Shown: positions 52,655 through 61,715, counted from the first letter of the stretch. The stretch is 64,000 nt of DNA from Paenibacillus silvestris (GCF_009882985.1 NZ_WTUZ01000039.1:496001-560000); one strand, 5' to 3'. Numbers and translations: made by a program. Notes: a model not told the origin generated them from the sequence alone.

Positions 52655-53869
52655 ATGATTTTGAAAAAGACGGCTCTATTGATCTCAGTCTCGGCGCTTG
52701 CCATTAGTATGTTGGCAGGATGCGGAAATGAAACAACTTCAAGCTCTGCTCCAGGAACAACGACACCCAGCGGCACAGTCACGAAGAGCGTCATCAAAAT
52801 TGCTACTCAGTCCCCATTGTCGGGAGGCAGCGCCGTTCAAGGTGAAGCTATTAAGCTTGGTGCCCAGATGTCCTTGGATGACCACAAAGAGGAGTTTGCC
52901 AAGCTGGGCTTTGAACTCCAATTAATCCCCTATGACGACCAAGCAGATCCCAAGAAAGGCGTTGCCAATGCCGAAATCATCAGTGCTGACCCAGCCATTC
53001 TCGGAATTGTCGGGCATATGAACTCGGGCGTAGCGATCCCCTCCTCCGTCGTGTACGAGAAGAACAATATCGTGATGGTTTCACCGTCGAATACGGCAAC
53101 GGAGGTAACCGATCGTAATCTGAAGGTCGTGAACCGCATCGTTGCTAGGGATGATTTCCAAGGCCCAGCAGCAGCTGATTATGCTTTTAAAACAGTGAAA
53201 GCCAAAAATATATTCGTCATCCAAGACAAAACAGCTTACGGCCAAGGTTTAGCAGAAGCGTTCAAAGACGCAGCGACTAAGCAAGGGGCCAACATCGTCG
53301 GCTATGAGGGAATTACCGTAGGTGAGAAGGATTTCAACGGGGTGCTGAACATCGCGCTTAGCAAGAAGCCGGATTTCGTATTCTTCGGAGGCCTATATGC
53401 CGAGGGCGGGCTGCTGATCAAGCAAGCACGCGACAAAGGAATTACAGCACCTTTCATGGGGGCTGACGGCTGGGACACGCAAGGTCTGGTTGATGTCGCT
53501 GGTGACAAAGTAAAAGATGCTTTGTACGCTTCTATTTCAACGGATATTACCAAATCGCCAGATGGGTTGAAATGGGCGGAGCAATACAAAACCAAATTCG
53601 GTAAAGCCCCAGATGGATACTCCGCATACGCCTATGACTGTATGACGATCATTCTTAACAGCATTAAAGCCGCGAGCACGGCAGACGGTGGGAAAGTGCC
53701 TGCCCGTGATAAAGTTCGCGATGCTGTACGCGCTACCAAAGACTTCCAAGGTGTAGCGACGAAGGTTTCCTTCGATGGCAAAGGTGACAATACATATGCC
53801 AAAGTATTTATTTACAAATTTGAGGGTCCGAAATATCCAGGCACGATGATTTCTGAAGTGGGCAAGTAA
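52655..53869 (+). CDS. livJ: Branched-chain amino acid-type ABC binding lipoprotein LivJ
   Basis: A 404-residue lipoprotein with lipobox SMLAGC, then the type I periplasmic fold of LivJ/LivK: IKIATQSPLSGGSAVQGEAI at the start and QDKTAYGQGLAEAFKDA in the middle. It probably binds leucine, isoleucine, valine or related small amides; specificity cannot be read from sequence. GAGGAGGATG precedes the ATG. A stable hairpin between it and livH should protect its message. Confidence 0.93.
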   Translation: MILKKTALLISVSALAISMLAGCGNETTSSSAPGTTTPSGTVTKSVIKIATQSPLSGGSAVQGEAIKLGAQMSLDDHKEEFAKLGFELQLIPYDDQADPKKGVANAEIISADPAILGIVGHMNSGVAIPSSVVYEKNNIVMVSPSNTATEVTDRNLKVVNRIVARDDFQGPAAADYAFKTVKAKNIFVIQDKTAYGQGLAEAFKDAATKQGANIVGYEGITVGEKDFNGVLNIALSKKPDFVFFGGLYAEGGLLIKQARDKGITAPFMGADGWDTQGLVDVAGDKVKDALYASISTDITKSPDGLKWAEQYKTKFGKAPDGYSAYAYDCMTIILNSIKAASTADGGKVPARDKVRDAVRATKDFQGVATKVSFDGKGDNTYAKVFIYKFEGPKYPGTMISEVGK

Positions 53870-53877
53870 GAAATTAA

Positions 53878-53914
53878 GTAAAGAGGTATGTGCTTAGCAG
53901 ATATACCTCTTTAC
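53878..53914 (+). promoter_or_regulatory. Stable intercistronic hairpin between livJ and livH
   Basis: GTAAAGAGGTAT (53878-53889) pairs with ATACCTCTTTAC (53903-53914), twelve pairs, without T-run. It is likely an mRNA stabiliser that raises livJ over the permease genes. Confidence 0.7.
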
Positions 53915-53944
53915 GTTTCATTCATCAGCGAAAGGAGAAGCTCA

Positions 53945-54931
53945 ATGATCCTTAACATCCTGCATTCACTTCCCCAAGTATTGATCGACGGGCTTGCTTT
54001 AGGAGCTATTTATGCGGTCGTTGCCTTAGGTTATACCATGGTTTACGGGATTCTCGAACTGATCAATTTTGCGCATGGTGAAATTTTTATGACGGGTGCA
54101 TTCGTTGGAACGGGCGTCTTATTCCTTTTTCAATCGACAGGATGGCTTGGCGGGATGCCGGGATGGGTGGCCTATGTTTTAATTCTCGCGATTGCGATGC
54201 TGGTTACGGGGCTGCTCGGGGTGGGGATTGAACGAGTTGCTTATAAGCCTCTCCGCAAAGCGCCCAAGCTGATCTCTCTAATCTCTGCGATTGGTGTGTC
54301 CTTCGTGGTTCAAGATCTCGTTCGTTTTATATCCGAATTGCGAACAGGCAACTACATCATTAGCAGTATTACGTTATTCGATAAAAATATGACCATCGGC
54401 ACATCATCTCTCGGATCATGGCTCGGAGACGCTTCTTTGAAAACCAATACGGTCATCATCATCGTAGTGGCTGTGCTCCTAATGATCGGTCTTGATTTCT
54501 TTGTTAATCGGACCAAATGGGGGGTGGCTATGCGGGCGGTTGCGCAAGACCGTGAAACGGCTTCGTTAATGTCGATAAATGTGAATAAAATCATTATCCT
54601 AACTTTTTTTATCGGATCAGCTTTGGGTGGTGCTACAGGGGTTCTATTTGCGCAGCAGTATGGGACAATCGATCCTTTTATCGGCTATATACTAGGATTG
54701 AAAGCGTTCACGGCAGCTGTTCTAGGTGGCATAGGCAATATTCGAGGTGCCATGTTTGGTGGACTGGTTATTGGCGTTCTAGAGATGTTTGCTTCTTCTA
54801 ATCTGGGTTTGCTGACAGGCGGCAGCTTCGGTTCTGAGTACAAAGATGTGTTTGCTTTCATGATTCTAATCATCGTATTGATTTTTAAGCCGGAAGGTCT
54901 GTTTGGCAAAGCCGTCAAGGAGAAAGTGTAG
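53945..54931 (+). CDS. livH: Branched-chain amino acid ABC permease LivH
   Basis: A 328-residue permease with eight or so membrane helices and the LivH blocks GAIYAVVALGYTMVYGILELINFAHGE and AFTAAVLGGIGNIRGAMFGG. ATG 53945 follows AAAGGAGAAG; the earlier frame from 53888 crosses the hairpin. It forms the channel with LivM. Confidence 0.95.
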   Translation: MILNILHSLPQVLIDGLALGAIYAVVALGYTMVYGILELINFAHGEIFMTGAFVGTGVLFLFQSTGWLGGMPGWVAYVLILAIAMLVTGLLGVGIERVAYKPLRKAPKLISLISAIGVSFVVQDLVRFISELRTGNYIISSITLFDKNMTIGTSSLGSWLGDASLKTNTVIIIVVAVLLMIGLDFFVNRTKWGVAMRAVAQDRETASLMSINVNKIIILTFFIGSALGGATGVLFAQQYGTIDPFIGYILGLKAFTAAVLGGIGNIRGAMFGGLVIGVLEMFASSNLGLLTGGSFGSEYKDVFAFMILIIVLIFKPEGLFGKAVKEKV

Positions 54932-54941
54932 GTGACTCATT

Positions 54942-56228
54942 ATGGATAAAATAAAACAGGCGTTAGCGCAGAACTCGAAAATGCAAGCCCTCATCCTTGC
55001 CCTGCTCGTCTTGGTATCAGCGCTAAGTGTCTATCTGATGGCGAAATCGGTCATCGCCTTTTTATTATTGCTGGCATCCTTGCTGCTGCTTCACTACACT
55101 TCCTTCACGACTAAGGTCAAATGGCTCATCGGCGGTATTCTGGTTATTCTTATTATTCCATTTGCTTCATCAGGAGGCCCTGCCTACGAATCATATATGG
55201 AAGTTGCTACGCAAAGTGGAATTTATATCGCAATGGCGCTTGGACTCAATATTGTGGTTGGTTTTGCAGGCTTGCTAGATCTGGGTTTTGTCGCTTTTTT
55301 CGCAATTGGAGCTTACACGTACGGTATCTTCTCAACGCCTCAAGCAAACAAGTTCCTATCAGGCGATTTCTTCCCGCTTTCAGGTTCTACGTTTTGGCTG
55401 TTCATTTTTATTGGCGGATTTATGGCTGCTCTGTTCGGTATTCTTCTCGGTCTGCCCGTTCTTAGGGTGAAAGGAGATTACCTTGCGATCGTGACTTTGG
55501 GCTTCGGTGAAATTGTGCGGATCATCTTCAATAACCTGGAGAAACCGATTAATATTACGAACGGCGCAAAGGGCATATCATCGATTAAGCCGCCGGATCT
55601 ATTCGGACTTGAATTCACGCATCCGCATGAATTTTATTTCATTGTGATTGCGATCTTGGCGTTCGTGATTTTCGGGGTAAAACGATTCGAACATTCTCGC
55701 ATAGGACGTTCATGGAAAGCGGTTCGAGAAAATGAAATTGCCGCTCAATCGATGGGAGTTCCATTAATTCGCACGAAGCTGACAGCGTTTGCTGTGGGAG
55801 CCTCGTTCTCTGGCATGATGGGGGTCGTTTTTGCGGCCAAACAGACGTTTATTGACCCATCCAGCTTTACCTTACTGGAATCTATTACGATATTAGTCAT
55901 GGTGGTATTAGGCGGAATGGGAAGTGTTCCCGGAGTCATACTTGGAGCTGCACTTATTACGATTCTGAACTTGCAGGTGCTTACGGAATTTGCGAATTGG
56001 CTGAATCAACTGACGCTGCAGGGCGTCGTTCACATTCCTTTTGCCTTATCTCCAGCCAAGATGCAGCGCTTAATATTTGGGGCTATTCTTATTCTCTTTG
56101 CCGTCTTTAGGCCCAACGGCTTGATTTCCGTGAGAAATCGCAAGGTCAATGAGAAGATGATTCAGGAACGAATCGCATCAACGACCGTGCAGCCAATAAC
56201 CCCTCAAAGCGGAGGGATCGCTCAATGA
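54942..56228 (+). CDS. livM: Branched-chain amino acid ABC permease LivM
   Basis: A 428-residue permease, longer than LivH because of three extra N-terminal helices, as usual for LivM. Family motifs are ALGLNIVVGFAGLLDLGFVAFFAIGAY, LRVKGDYLAIVTLGFGEIVRI and VLGGMGSVPGVILGA. Its stop overlaps livG by four bases (ATGA). Confidence 0.95.
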   Translation: MDKIKQALAQNSKMQALILALLVLVSALSVYLMAKSVIAFLLLLASLLLLHYTSFTTKVKWLIGGILVILIIPFASSGGPAYESYMEVATQSGIYIAMALGLNIVVGFAGLLDLGFVAFFAIGAYTYGIFSTPQANKFLSGDFFPLSGSTFWLFIFIGGFMAALFGILLGLPVLRVKGDYLAIVTLGFGEIVRIIFNNLEKPINITNGAKGISSIKPPDLFGLEFTHPHEFYFIVIAILAFVIFGVKRFEHSRIGRSWKAVRENEIAAQSMGVPLIRTKLTAFAVGASFSGMMGVVFAAKQTFIDPSSFTLLESITILVMVVLGGMGSVPGVILGAALITILNLQVLTEFANWLNQLTLQGVVHIPFALSPAKMQRLIFGAILILFAVFRPNGLISVRNRKVNEKMIQERIASTTVQPITPQSGGIAQ

Positions 56229-57010
56229 CCATTCTCAGAGTGAAACATGTAGTCAAACGATTCGGCGGACTGATTGCCGTTAATGGTGTTCAATTTGATT
56301 TTCAAAAAGGGAAAATATCCGCGGTTATCGGCCCGAATGGTGCCGGGAAAACGACTTTTTTTAATATGATTACCGGTATTTATACGCCTGATGAAGGTGA
56401 AATCGAATTGGAAGGCAAGTCGATTGTGAATGTTAAGCCTGATCGAATTACGGGCAAAGGCATCGCGCGTACCTTTCAAAATATACGATTGTTTGGCAAT
56501 ATGACGGTAATAGAAAATGTGATGGTTGGCATGCATATCCATTTGAGGGGCGGAATAGTAAGCACTTTACTAGGTTTTACGAAAACGCGGCTTGAGGAAC
56601 AACAGGCGATGGATCAAGCCTATCGGTTGCTGCAATATGTAGGTCTCGCCTCTTATCTCAATGAGAATGCGAACAGCCTTTCTTACGGCGCGCAAAGGCG
56701 GCTTGAGATCGCGAGAGCGCTCGCGGCAAAGCCCAAAGTACTGCTGCTGGATGAACCCGCAGCGGGCATGAATCCGAGTGAAACCAAAGATTTGACAGAA
56801 CTTATCAGGCGCATTCAACGGGAAATGGACATTTCCATCATCCTCATTGAGCACGATATGAAACTTGTCATGGAACTATCCGACCACATCCTAGTGCTAG
56901 ATCATGGTGAGAAGATAGCGGAAGGATCTCCGCATGAGGTTCGAGCGAACCCGCGTGTAATTGAGGCTTATTTAGGTAAAAGTGCCTTAACAGAAGAGGT
57001 GAAGTTATGA
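56225..57010 (+). CDS. livG: Branched-chain amino acid ABC ATPase LivG
   Basis: A 261-residue ATPase. Walker A is GPNGAGKTT, the signature is LSYGAQRRLE, Walker B is LLLDEPAAGMN, and the LivG-specific ARTFQNIRLFGNMTVIENVMVG and C-terminal extension are present. It is translationally coupled on both sides. Confidence 0.96.
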   Translation: MTILRVKHVVKRFGGLIAVNGVQFDFQKGKISAVIGPNGAGKTTFFNMITGIYTPDEGEIELEGKSIVNVKPDRITGKGIARTFQNIRLFGNMTVIENVMVGMHIHLRGGIVSTLLGFTKTRLEEQQAMDQAYRLLQYVGLASYLNENANSLSYGAQRRLEIARALAAKPKVLLLDEPAAGMNPSETKDLTELIRRIQREMDISIILIEHDMKLVMELSDHILVLDHGEKIAEGSPHEVRANPRVIEAYLGKSALTEEVKL

Positions 57011-57714
57011 GCTTATTACAGCTTCAAGAGGTCCAAGCTTACTATGGAGGTATCCAAGCCTTAAAGGGAATCTCACTTCATGTGAATGAGGGAGAAATTG
57101 TTACATTGATTGGCTGCAACGGAGCGGGGAAGTCAACGACGCTGAAGTCCATCTGCGGTCAGGTGAAGACGAAAGGCTCTATTCTGTTTAAAAATATAGA
57201 CATATCGAGTTGGCAGCCGCACCAAGCGGCAATGGAAGGCATCGCTCATGTCCCGGAGGGCAGGCGTATATTCCCCAAGCTTACGGTCAAAGAGAATTTG
57301 GAGATGGGCGCATTTTCCGTGAAAGATAAGAAAGTGGTCAAAGAGCGTATGGAGCAGTCCTTCGCCTATTTTCCGCGGTTGCGCGAACGCTTGAACCAAA
57401 CCGGAGGCACGATGAGTGGCGGCGAGCAACAAATGCTTGCAATAGCCCGTGCGCTCATGATGAAACCTAAGATGCTGCTGCTCGACGAACCATCGATGGG
57501 TCTGGCTCCTGTTATCGTGGATCAAATCTTTGAAATTATTGGGGAGATGAACCGTACAGGGATGACGATTCTGCTCGTGGAACAGAACGCCTATCAAGCT
57601 CTGCAAGTTGCGAATCGGGGTTATGTCATACAGACTGGTGAAATTATTATGGAGGATGACGCCAAAACCTTGCTTGTCAACGATCAAGTAAAAGAAGCTT
57701 ATCTTGCGGGATGA
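57007..57714 (+). CDS. livF: Branched-chain amino acid ABC ATPase LivF
   Basis: A 235-residue ATPase. Walker A is GCNGAGKST, the signature is MSGGEQQML, and Walker B is LLLDEPSMGLAP; VPEGRRIFPKLTVKENLEMGAF is the LivF hallmark. Its ATG is within the livG stop, and its stop overlaps the next gene by four bases. Confidence 0.96.
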   Translation: MSLLQLQEVQAYYGGIQALKGISLHVNEGEIVTLIGCNGAGKSTTLKSICGQVKTKGSILFKNIDISSWQPHQAAMEGIAHVPEGRRIFPKLTVKENLEMGAFSVKDKKVVKERMEQSFAYFPRLRERLNQTGGTMSGGEQQMLAIARALMMKPKMLLLDEPSMGLAPVIVDQIFEIIGEMNRTGMTILLVEQNAYQALQVANRGYVIQTGEIIMEDDAKTLLVNDQVKEAYLAG

Positions 57715-58628
57715 ATTCATTTCTGCCGATGCTGTATGGCATCTTGGCGTCCTTCTTTTTCTCTTTTTCCTTCATCATGAACCGGTCCATGGAGCTGTCA
57801 GGCGGGTATTGGGTATGGAGTGCTTCGCTTCGTTATCTGTTCATGTTTCCTCTGCTCTTGCTGATTGTAGGGGCCAGAGGGAACCTCCGGGGCTTGCTCT
57901 ATGAAATGAGAAGGAACATAGGGGCGTGGATGGGGTGGAGTTTTGTCGGATTCGGACTATTTTATGTGCCGCTGTGCTTTTCCGCCGCCTATGGACCTGG
58001 ATGGTTACTTGCAGCTACTTGGCAGATAACGATTATTGCGGGTTCTTTGCTTGCTCCATTATTCAAGGAAAAACTCCCTGTACGGGGTTTGCTTATTTCT
58101 CTCCTTATCTTATTTGGTGTAATCGTTATCCAGGTGGATCATGGTGAGCAATTGTCCGTGAAAGAGGTTCTATTAGGTGTGTTGCCAGTTTTGCTGGCAG
58201 CTTTTGCTTATCCTTTAGGTAATCGAAAGATGATGGAGGTTTGCGAGGATCGCTTAGATACTTACCAGCGAGTACTAGGTATGACAATAGCCAGTCTACC
58301 TCTATGGATCGTACTCTCACTCTATGCGGTTGTTCATGCAGGCGCACCCACCGCAGGGCAAGTCGGTCAATCCGCTATTGTGGCCGTTTGTTCAGGCGTG
58401 ATTGCTACGGTCCTTTTTTTTGCAGCAACAGAACGGGTGAAAAGCTCATCTCATCAACTAGCTGCGGTAGAAGCGACGCAAGCCGGTGAAATCATTTTTA
58501 CCATTCTCGGTGAAATGTTAATTCTTGGTGCGGTATTTCCAACGGTTTGGTCTTGGATGGGGATGTTTTGTGTGATTGTCGGCATGATCATCCATAGTTT
58601 ACTACCGAAAAATAGACGAATAAATTAA
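57711..58628 (+). CDS. EmrE/DMT-superfamily multidrug or metabolite efflux transporter
   Basis: A 305-residue protein with ten predicted membrane helices and the internal duplication typical of the drug/metabolite superfamily; SFFFSFSFIMNRSMELSGGYWVWSASLRYLFM is like the multidrug-resistance efflux transporter (EmrE) family. It starts inside the livF stop (ATGA), so it is made from the same message. Such coupling suggests export of an amino acid or related compound linked to the importer, though substrate is unknown. Confidence 0.85.
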   Translation: MNSFLPMLYGILASFFFSFSFIMNRSMELSGGYWVWSASLRYLFMFPLLLLIVGARGNLRGLLYEMRRNIGAWMGWSFVGFGLFYVPLCFSAAYGPGWLLAATWQITIIAGSLLAPLFKEKLPVRGLLISLLILFGVIVIQVDHGEQLSVKEVLLGVLPVLLAAFAYPLGNRKMMEVCEDRLDTYQRVLGMTIASLPLWIVLSLYAVVHAGAPTAGQVGQSAIVAVCSGVIATVLFFAATERVKSSSHQLAAVEATQAGEIIFTILGEMLILGAVFPTVWSWMGMFCVIVGMIIHSLLPKNRRIN

Positions 58629-58689
58629 GATTAATTCCATTTTCGTGATACAATAGCTTTCTATCCGATTAATGGAACGGAGTGATTAC

Positions 58690-58848
58690 ATGAGTAAAGG
58701 CAAGGGAACTGGCAGAGGAACGGACAAAAAAGGCTGGAATAGATGGCAAGCTAGTGCTAATAAAGCAAAAAGCGCCCCGAAACCCTATAAAAGCAAAGGT
58801 CTTAAAAAAGATAGCAATGATAAAGTAAGCACCAGCAACAAAGGATAG
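58690..58848 (+). CDS. Small basic DUF3934-like protein
   Basis: A 52-residue, Lys/Gly/Ser-rich protein beginning MSKGKGTGRGTDKKGWNRWQ. I recognise this as resembling the DUF3934 family of Bacilli; no function is known. CGGAG is seven bases upstream of the ATG, and a terminator follows within 50 bases. It is a real gene by its start context and isolated transcript. The high positive charge might indicate nucleic-acid binding, but that is a guess. Confidence 0.75.
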   Translation: MSKGKGTGRGTDKKGWNRWQASANKAKSAPKPYKSKGLKKDSNDKVSTSNKG

Positions 58849-58867
58849 TGTATTTCTAGTTAAAAGA

Positions 58868-58896
58868 GGCCCACATATACGATATGTGGGTCTTTT
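58868..58896 (+). terminator. Terminator of the small DUF3934-like gene
   Basis: CCCACATAT (58870-58878) pairs with ATATGTGGG (58882-58890), followed by TCTTTT. A-rich bases upstream make it possibly bidirectional. Confidence 0.85.
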
Positions 58897-58909
58897 ATGC
58901 ATGCACATT

Positions 58910-58937
58910 GAATAAAATTAATATTACAGGTAACAAT
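58910..58937 (+). promoter_or_regulatory. Candidate sigma-F/sigma-G promoter for the rsfA-like gene
   Basis: GAATA (58910-58914) lies 14 bases before GGTAACAAT (58929-58937), which fits the forespore -10 pattern GGnnAnAnT. It is 33 bases before the start codon. Confidence 0.4.
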
Positions 58938-58969
58938 CTCTAATAACATATCAAAGAAGGTGAACTAGA

Positions 58970-59506
58970 ATGAAAGATAAAAGACGAGAAGATGCTTGGA
59001 CCGATAATCATGATGTAACATTAGCTCAAACCGTAATTAGTCATATTAAAAATGGAAGTACGCAGCTTGCAGCATTCGAAGATTCAGCAAGTAGATTGAA
59101 TCGTACAGCTGCCGCATGTGGATTTCGATGGAATAAAGAACTGCGTCATCAATACGAAACCGAGATCAATGACGCCAAATTATTTAGGATGAAGCGCAAG
59201 CAACAAAAAAGAGACATTCATGCAACCATTTCTGGCATGCCAACACTAGAAGATGAACCGATGATGCCGAAATATGAAGATGCTTTTAGACAAATTATTA
59301 AGATCGCGAAGGATCAGGCGCTAAAGTTTGAACAATTAATTCATGAAAACTCAAAGCTCAAACTTGAAATTAATGAATTGAGAAGTCAGAAGGAAAGCGT
59401 TACTGTGGTTAAAAGTAATGAAGATGTGGCAACGGAGGATCTGCAAACGTTCCTCAAAATTATGAACAGAGCAAGAAATTTAACTTCTTTAAATTTGAAT
59501 GTATAA
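58970..59506 (+). CDS. RsfA family prespore-specific transcription factor
   Basis: A 178-residue protein. An N-terminal Myb/SANT-like helix-turn-helix (DAWTDNHDVTLAQTVISHI to ACGFRWNKELR, about 8-62) is followed by a basic stretch, then a coiled coil (about 110-150, KFEQLIHENSKLKLEINELRSQ). This is the RsfA/YlbO layout; RsfA modulates sigma-F-dependent genes in the forespore of B. subtilis. AAGAAGGTG precedes the ATG. The next gene encodes a forespore-made spore protein. Confidence 0.85.
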   Translation: MKDKRREDAWTDNHDVTLAQTVISHIKNGSTQLAAFEDSASRLNRTAAACGFRWNKELRHQYETEINDAKLFRMKRKQQKRDIHATISGMPTLEDEPMMPKYEDAFRQIIKIAKDQALKFEQLIHENSKLKLEINELRSQKESVTVVKSNEDVATEDLQTFLKIMNRARNLTSLNLNV

Positions 59507-59530
59507 GACTTCCTTACACTCCACATTATA
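59501..59530 (+). promoter_or_regulatory. Sigma-G-type promoter of the spore-protein gene
   Basis: GTATA (59501-59505), 18-bp spacer, CATTATA (59524-59530) match the sigma-G consensus GnATR - 17/18 - CATnnTA. The -35 overlaps the last codons of the RsfA-type gene. Confidence 0.7.
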
Positions 59531-59561
59531 AGATTACACCACGAGAAGGAGTGATTTATTA

Positions 59562-59771
59562 ATGGCAAACAGTAACACGCTAGTTGTTCCAGAAGCAAAG
59601 GCTGCTTTAAATCAATTGAAATTTGAAGTTGCTCAAGAGTTAGGGATTGCTTTGCAACCGAATGGTTACAATGGCAATCTGGCCACGCGCGATGCAGGCT
59701 CGATTGGTGGCACCATCACCAAACGGTTGGTGCAAATAGCGGAACAACAATTGCAAGGTTTCAGACGCTAA
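59562..59771 (+). CDS. Alpha/beta-type small acid-soluble spore protein
   Basis: A 69-residue SASP that coats and protects spore DNA. The two signature regions are present: KFEVAQELGI, containing the GPR protease site, and GNLATRDAGSIGGTITKRLV. AGAAGGAG precedes the ATG. It has its own sigma-G-like promoter and a terminator, and proves that the organism belongs to an endospore-forming lineage. Confidence 0.97.
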   Translation: MANSNTLVVPEAKAALNQLKFEVAQELGIALQPNGYNGNLATRDAGSIGGTITKRLVQIAEQQLQGFRR

Positions 59772-59804
59772 TTTTTTTTGTAAAGCAAGCAATAAGCAAG
59801 AATT

Positions 59805-59853
59805 AAAAAGACTACAATCACTCTTCCTCCTTGGGTGAATGCAGTCTTTTTTA
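59805..59853 (+). terminator. Terminator of the spore-protein gene
   Basis: AAAAAGACT (59805-59813) pairs with AGTCTTTTTT (59843-59852), enclosing TCAC/GTGA. The T-rich arm serves as the U-run. Confidence 0.8.
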
Positions 59854-59876
59854 TGTTGGGGTATGCGATGCAAAAA

Positions 59877-59912
59877 GGCTGTTCCGAGTCATCCAATGAC
59901 GCGGGACAGCCT
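59877..59912 (-). terminator. Terminator of the minus-strand stalk-domain gene
   Basis: On the minus strand AGGCTGTCCC pairs with GGAACAGCCT and is followed by TTTTTG (A-run at 59872-59876). It ends the gene at 59921. Confidence 0.9.
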
Positions 59913-59920
59913 CTTGTGCC

Positions 59921-61546
59921 TTATTCGTGCATGTGAGTCCCCATATCCATGCCCGGTTTCATGGCCATGGCTTTGGTTAACGTAATGGACCAATCTGCTT
60001 CGTTCCACTTTACATCCCAACCTAGCAGTTCCGTGATGAAACGCAGCGGTACTTGCGTGCGCCCATCTTTGAGAACAATAGGAGCTCCGATCTCTTTTTT
60101 TACACCATTAACTTCCATGTAATCTTTATCGACCCAGAACGTCAGCGTATCGTTTCCGGCCTTCACCCAAGCCGTTTGACTGGCTTGATCCCAAGTTACC
60201 TTAGCACCAATTCCTTCTGCTAAGAAGCGAAGGGGGATGTACGTGCTGCCTTCCCACATGAAAGGTGCGGTGTCCATCATGGTGGATTTATCATCAATCA
60301 TGATGTTGCTGCTTCCTATTTTTAGCCAAATTTTCATGGTAGAGGTCATGTCTGGCGCTTTAGGATCATGAAATTTGTCTTGAAATTGCGCAACGATTCC
60401 TGCTGCTAAGTAGTCACCCGTATGTGACATATGGGCATAAGCTTCACGAGTGCTGGCATAAGTTTTGGCATAATCCTTATTCACATAGCTGTCGAACGCG
60501 CTAATCAATTGGGCAACATGCGGCTTCAAGGCGCCAGCAATATCGGCTGTTTTAAAATTATTTGGGTTAGCTCCTTCTAAAAAGGCTCCGAAATCAGTTC
60601 CATATTGGTTCAGTTTATCCAAAGTTTCTTTTCGCTTACTCTCGTCTTTCGCAGCTGTCGCTTTCACATAATCTACGAAGAATCCGATATGCGTATTCCA
60701 TAGCCCTTTGAAGGCTTTGCCTGCGTCTTCCCCATAGACAGAGATGATGGCAGCCGTTAAGTCATCACTATTTGCGAGTAGAGCACCTGCCGCAGCATCA
60801 AAATCAGGGGCGTCGCTTATTCCCTTTTGCATAGCCAGAACAGCCAAGCCGCCATGTTCACTTAACAGACCATCCAAGGCGGAGCGCAGGTCGACAGAAG
60901 CTGCAGAAGCACCTTGATTCGTGAATTTATCGGGATATTGCTTCACAATGGCATCAGCCAGCACGTGACCGAAATGCATCATGTGTGAGTAGGCTTCACG
61001 ATCAGCTTTGTAGGCACCAGCGTAATCTTTGTTTACGTAGTCATTGAAAGCTTCAATCAGTTGACTAACGTGAGCTTTCAATCCATCCGCTACATCGGCT
61101 GCTTTCAGATTGGGATTCGCACTTTCTAAGAAAGCGCCAAAATCAGTCCCGTATCTCTCTAGTTTATCGAGTGCAACTTTACGTCCAGCTTCATCTTTCT
61201 TCGCTGTAGCCGTCACATAGTCAACGAAGAAACCGATGTGTGTATTCCACAGTCCCTTGAAAGCCTTGGCAGCATCTGCGCCATAAACAGAACCAATAGC
61301 TGCGGACAAATCATCGCCATTGGCGAGTAGAGCTGCTGCTGCATCATTAAAGTCGGCAGCTCCGTCAACGCCTTTTTGCATCGCGATGACAGCTAACTCG
61401 GCATGTTCGCCAAGCAAACTTTCGAGTGTGATGCGCAGGTCGGATGCCCCGCTTTTAATCGAATACGTATGTGCGCTTGCCATTGCCGGGAAAAGGAGTG
61501 TAAATCCAAGTGCTGCAGTTACGAACGTTCGGATCATAGGTTTCAT
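59921..61546 (-). CDS. Secreted stalk-domain protein with two His-rich helical repeats
   Basis: A 541-residue exported protein with signal peptide cut after ASA25. Residues about 36-190 and 218-375 are tandem copies of one predicted all-helical domain with conserved histidines: EH in LLGEHAEL/LLSEHGGL, H in LWNTHIGFFVDYV, H in AHVSQL/PHVAQL, and AYSHMMHFGH/AYAHMSHTGD. Residues about 400-530 form a copper-amine-oxidase N-terminal-like stalk domain with two VPLRF blocks. The C-terminus is Met/His-rich (MGTHMHE). The start at 61546 has GGAG ten bases upstream and gives a proper leader. It is divergent from an ECF sigma operon that encodes a copper-type protein. Metal or haem binding is likely by inference; I know no named family for the repeat. 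Confidence 0.85.
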   Translation of the reverse strand: MKPMIRTFVTAALGFTLLFPAMASAHTYSIKSGASDLRITLESLLGEHAELAVIAMQKGVDGAADFNDAAAALLANGDDLSAAIGSVYGADAAKAFKGLWNTHIGFFVDYVTATAKKDEAGRKVALDKLERYGTDFGAFLESANPNLKAADVADGLKAHVSQLIEAFNDYVNKDYAGAYKADREAYSHMMHFGHVLADAIVKQYPDKFTNQGASAASVDLRSALDGLLSEHGGLAVLAMQKGISDAPDFDAAAGALLANSDDLTAAIISVYGEDAGKAFKGLWNTHIGFFVDYVKATAAKDESKRKETLDKLNQYGTDFGAFLEGANPNNFKTADIAGALKPHVAQLISAFDSYVNKDYAKTYASTREAYAHMSHTGDYLAAGIVAQFQDKFHDPKAPDMTSTMKIWLKIGSSNIMIDDKSTMMDTAPFMWEGSTYIPLRFLAEGIGAKVTWDQASQTAWVKAGNDTLTFWVDKDYMEVNGVKKEIGAPIVLKDGRTQVPLRFITELLGWDVKWNEADWSITLTKAMAMKPGMDMGTHMHE

Positions 61547-61715
61547 AGTTATCGCGCTCCTCATTATGGTTTTTGTGTGCTCTCGGTTAATAGAACGTGA
61601 GATGTTGAGATATGGATCACAGGGATCGCAATCTTTTTTATTTTTGTCTATCATCCAATACAAAAGATTTTGCGAAGTATATACTAGGAAGGAGACCTTG
61701 GAGAGGAGATCCTTC

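Noticed and set aside
61320..61715. N-terminal extension of the ECF sigma factor
   Set aside because: It would overlap the coding start of the divergent secreted protein; region 2 of ECF factors begins shortly after 61716, which has a good ribosome site.
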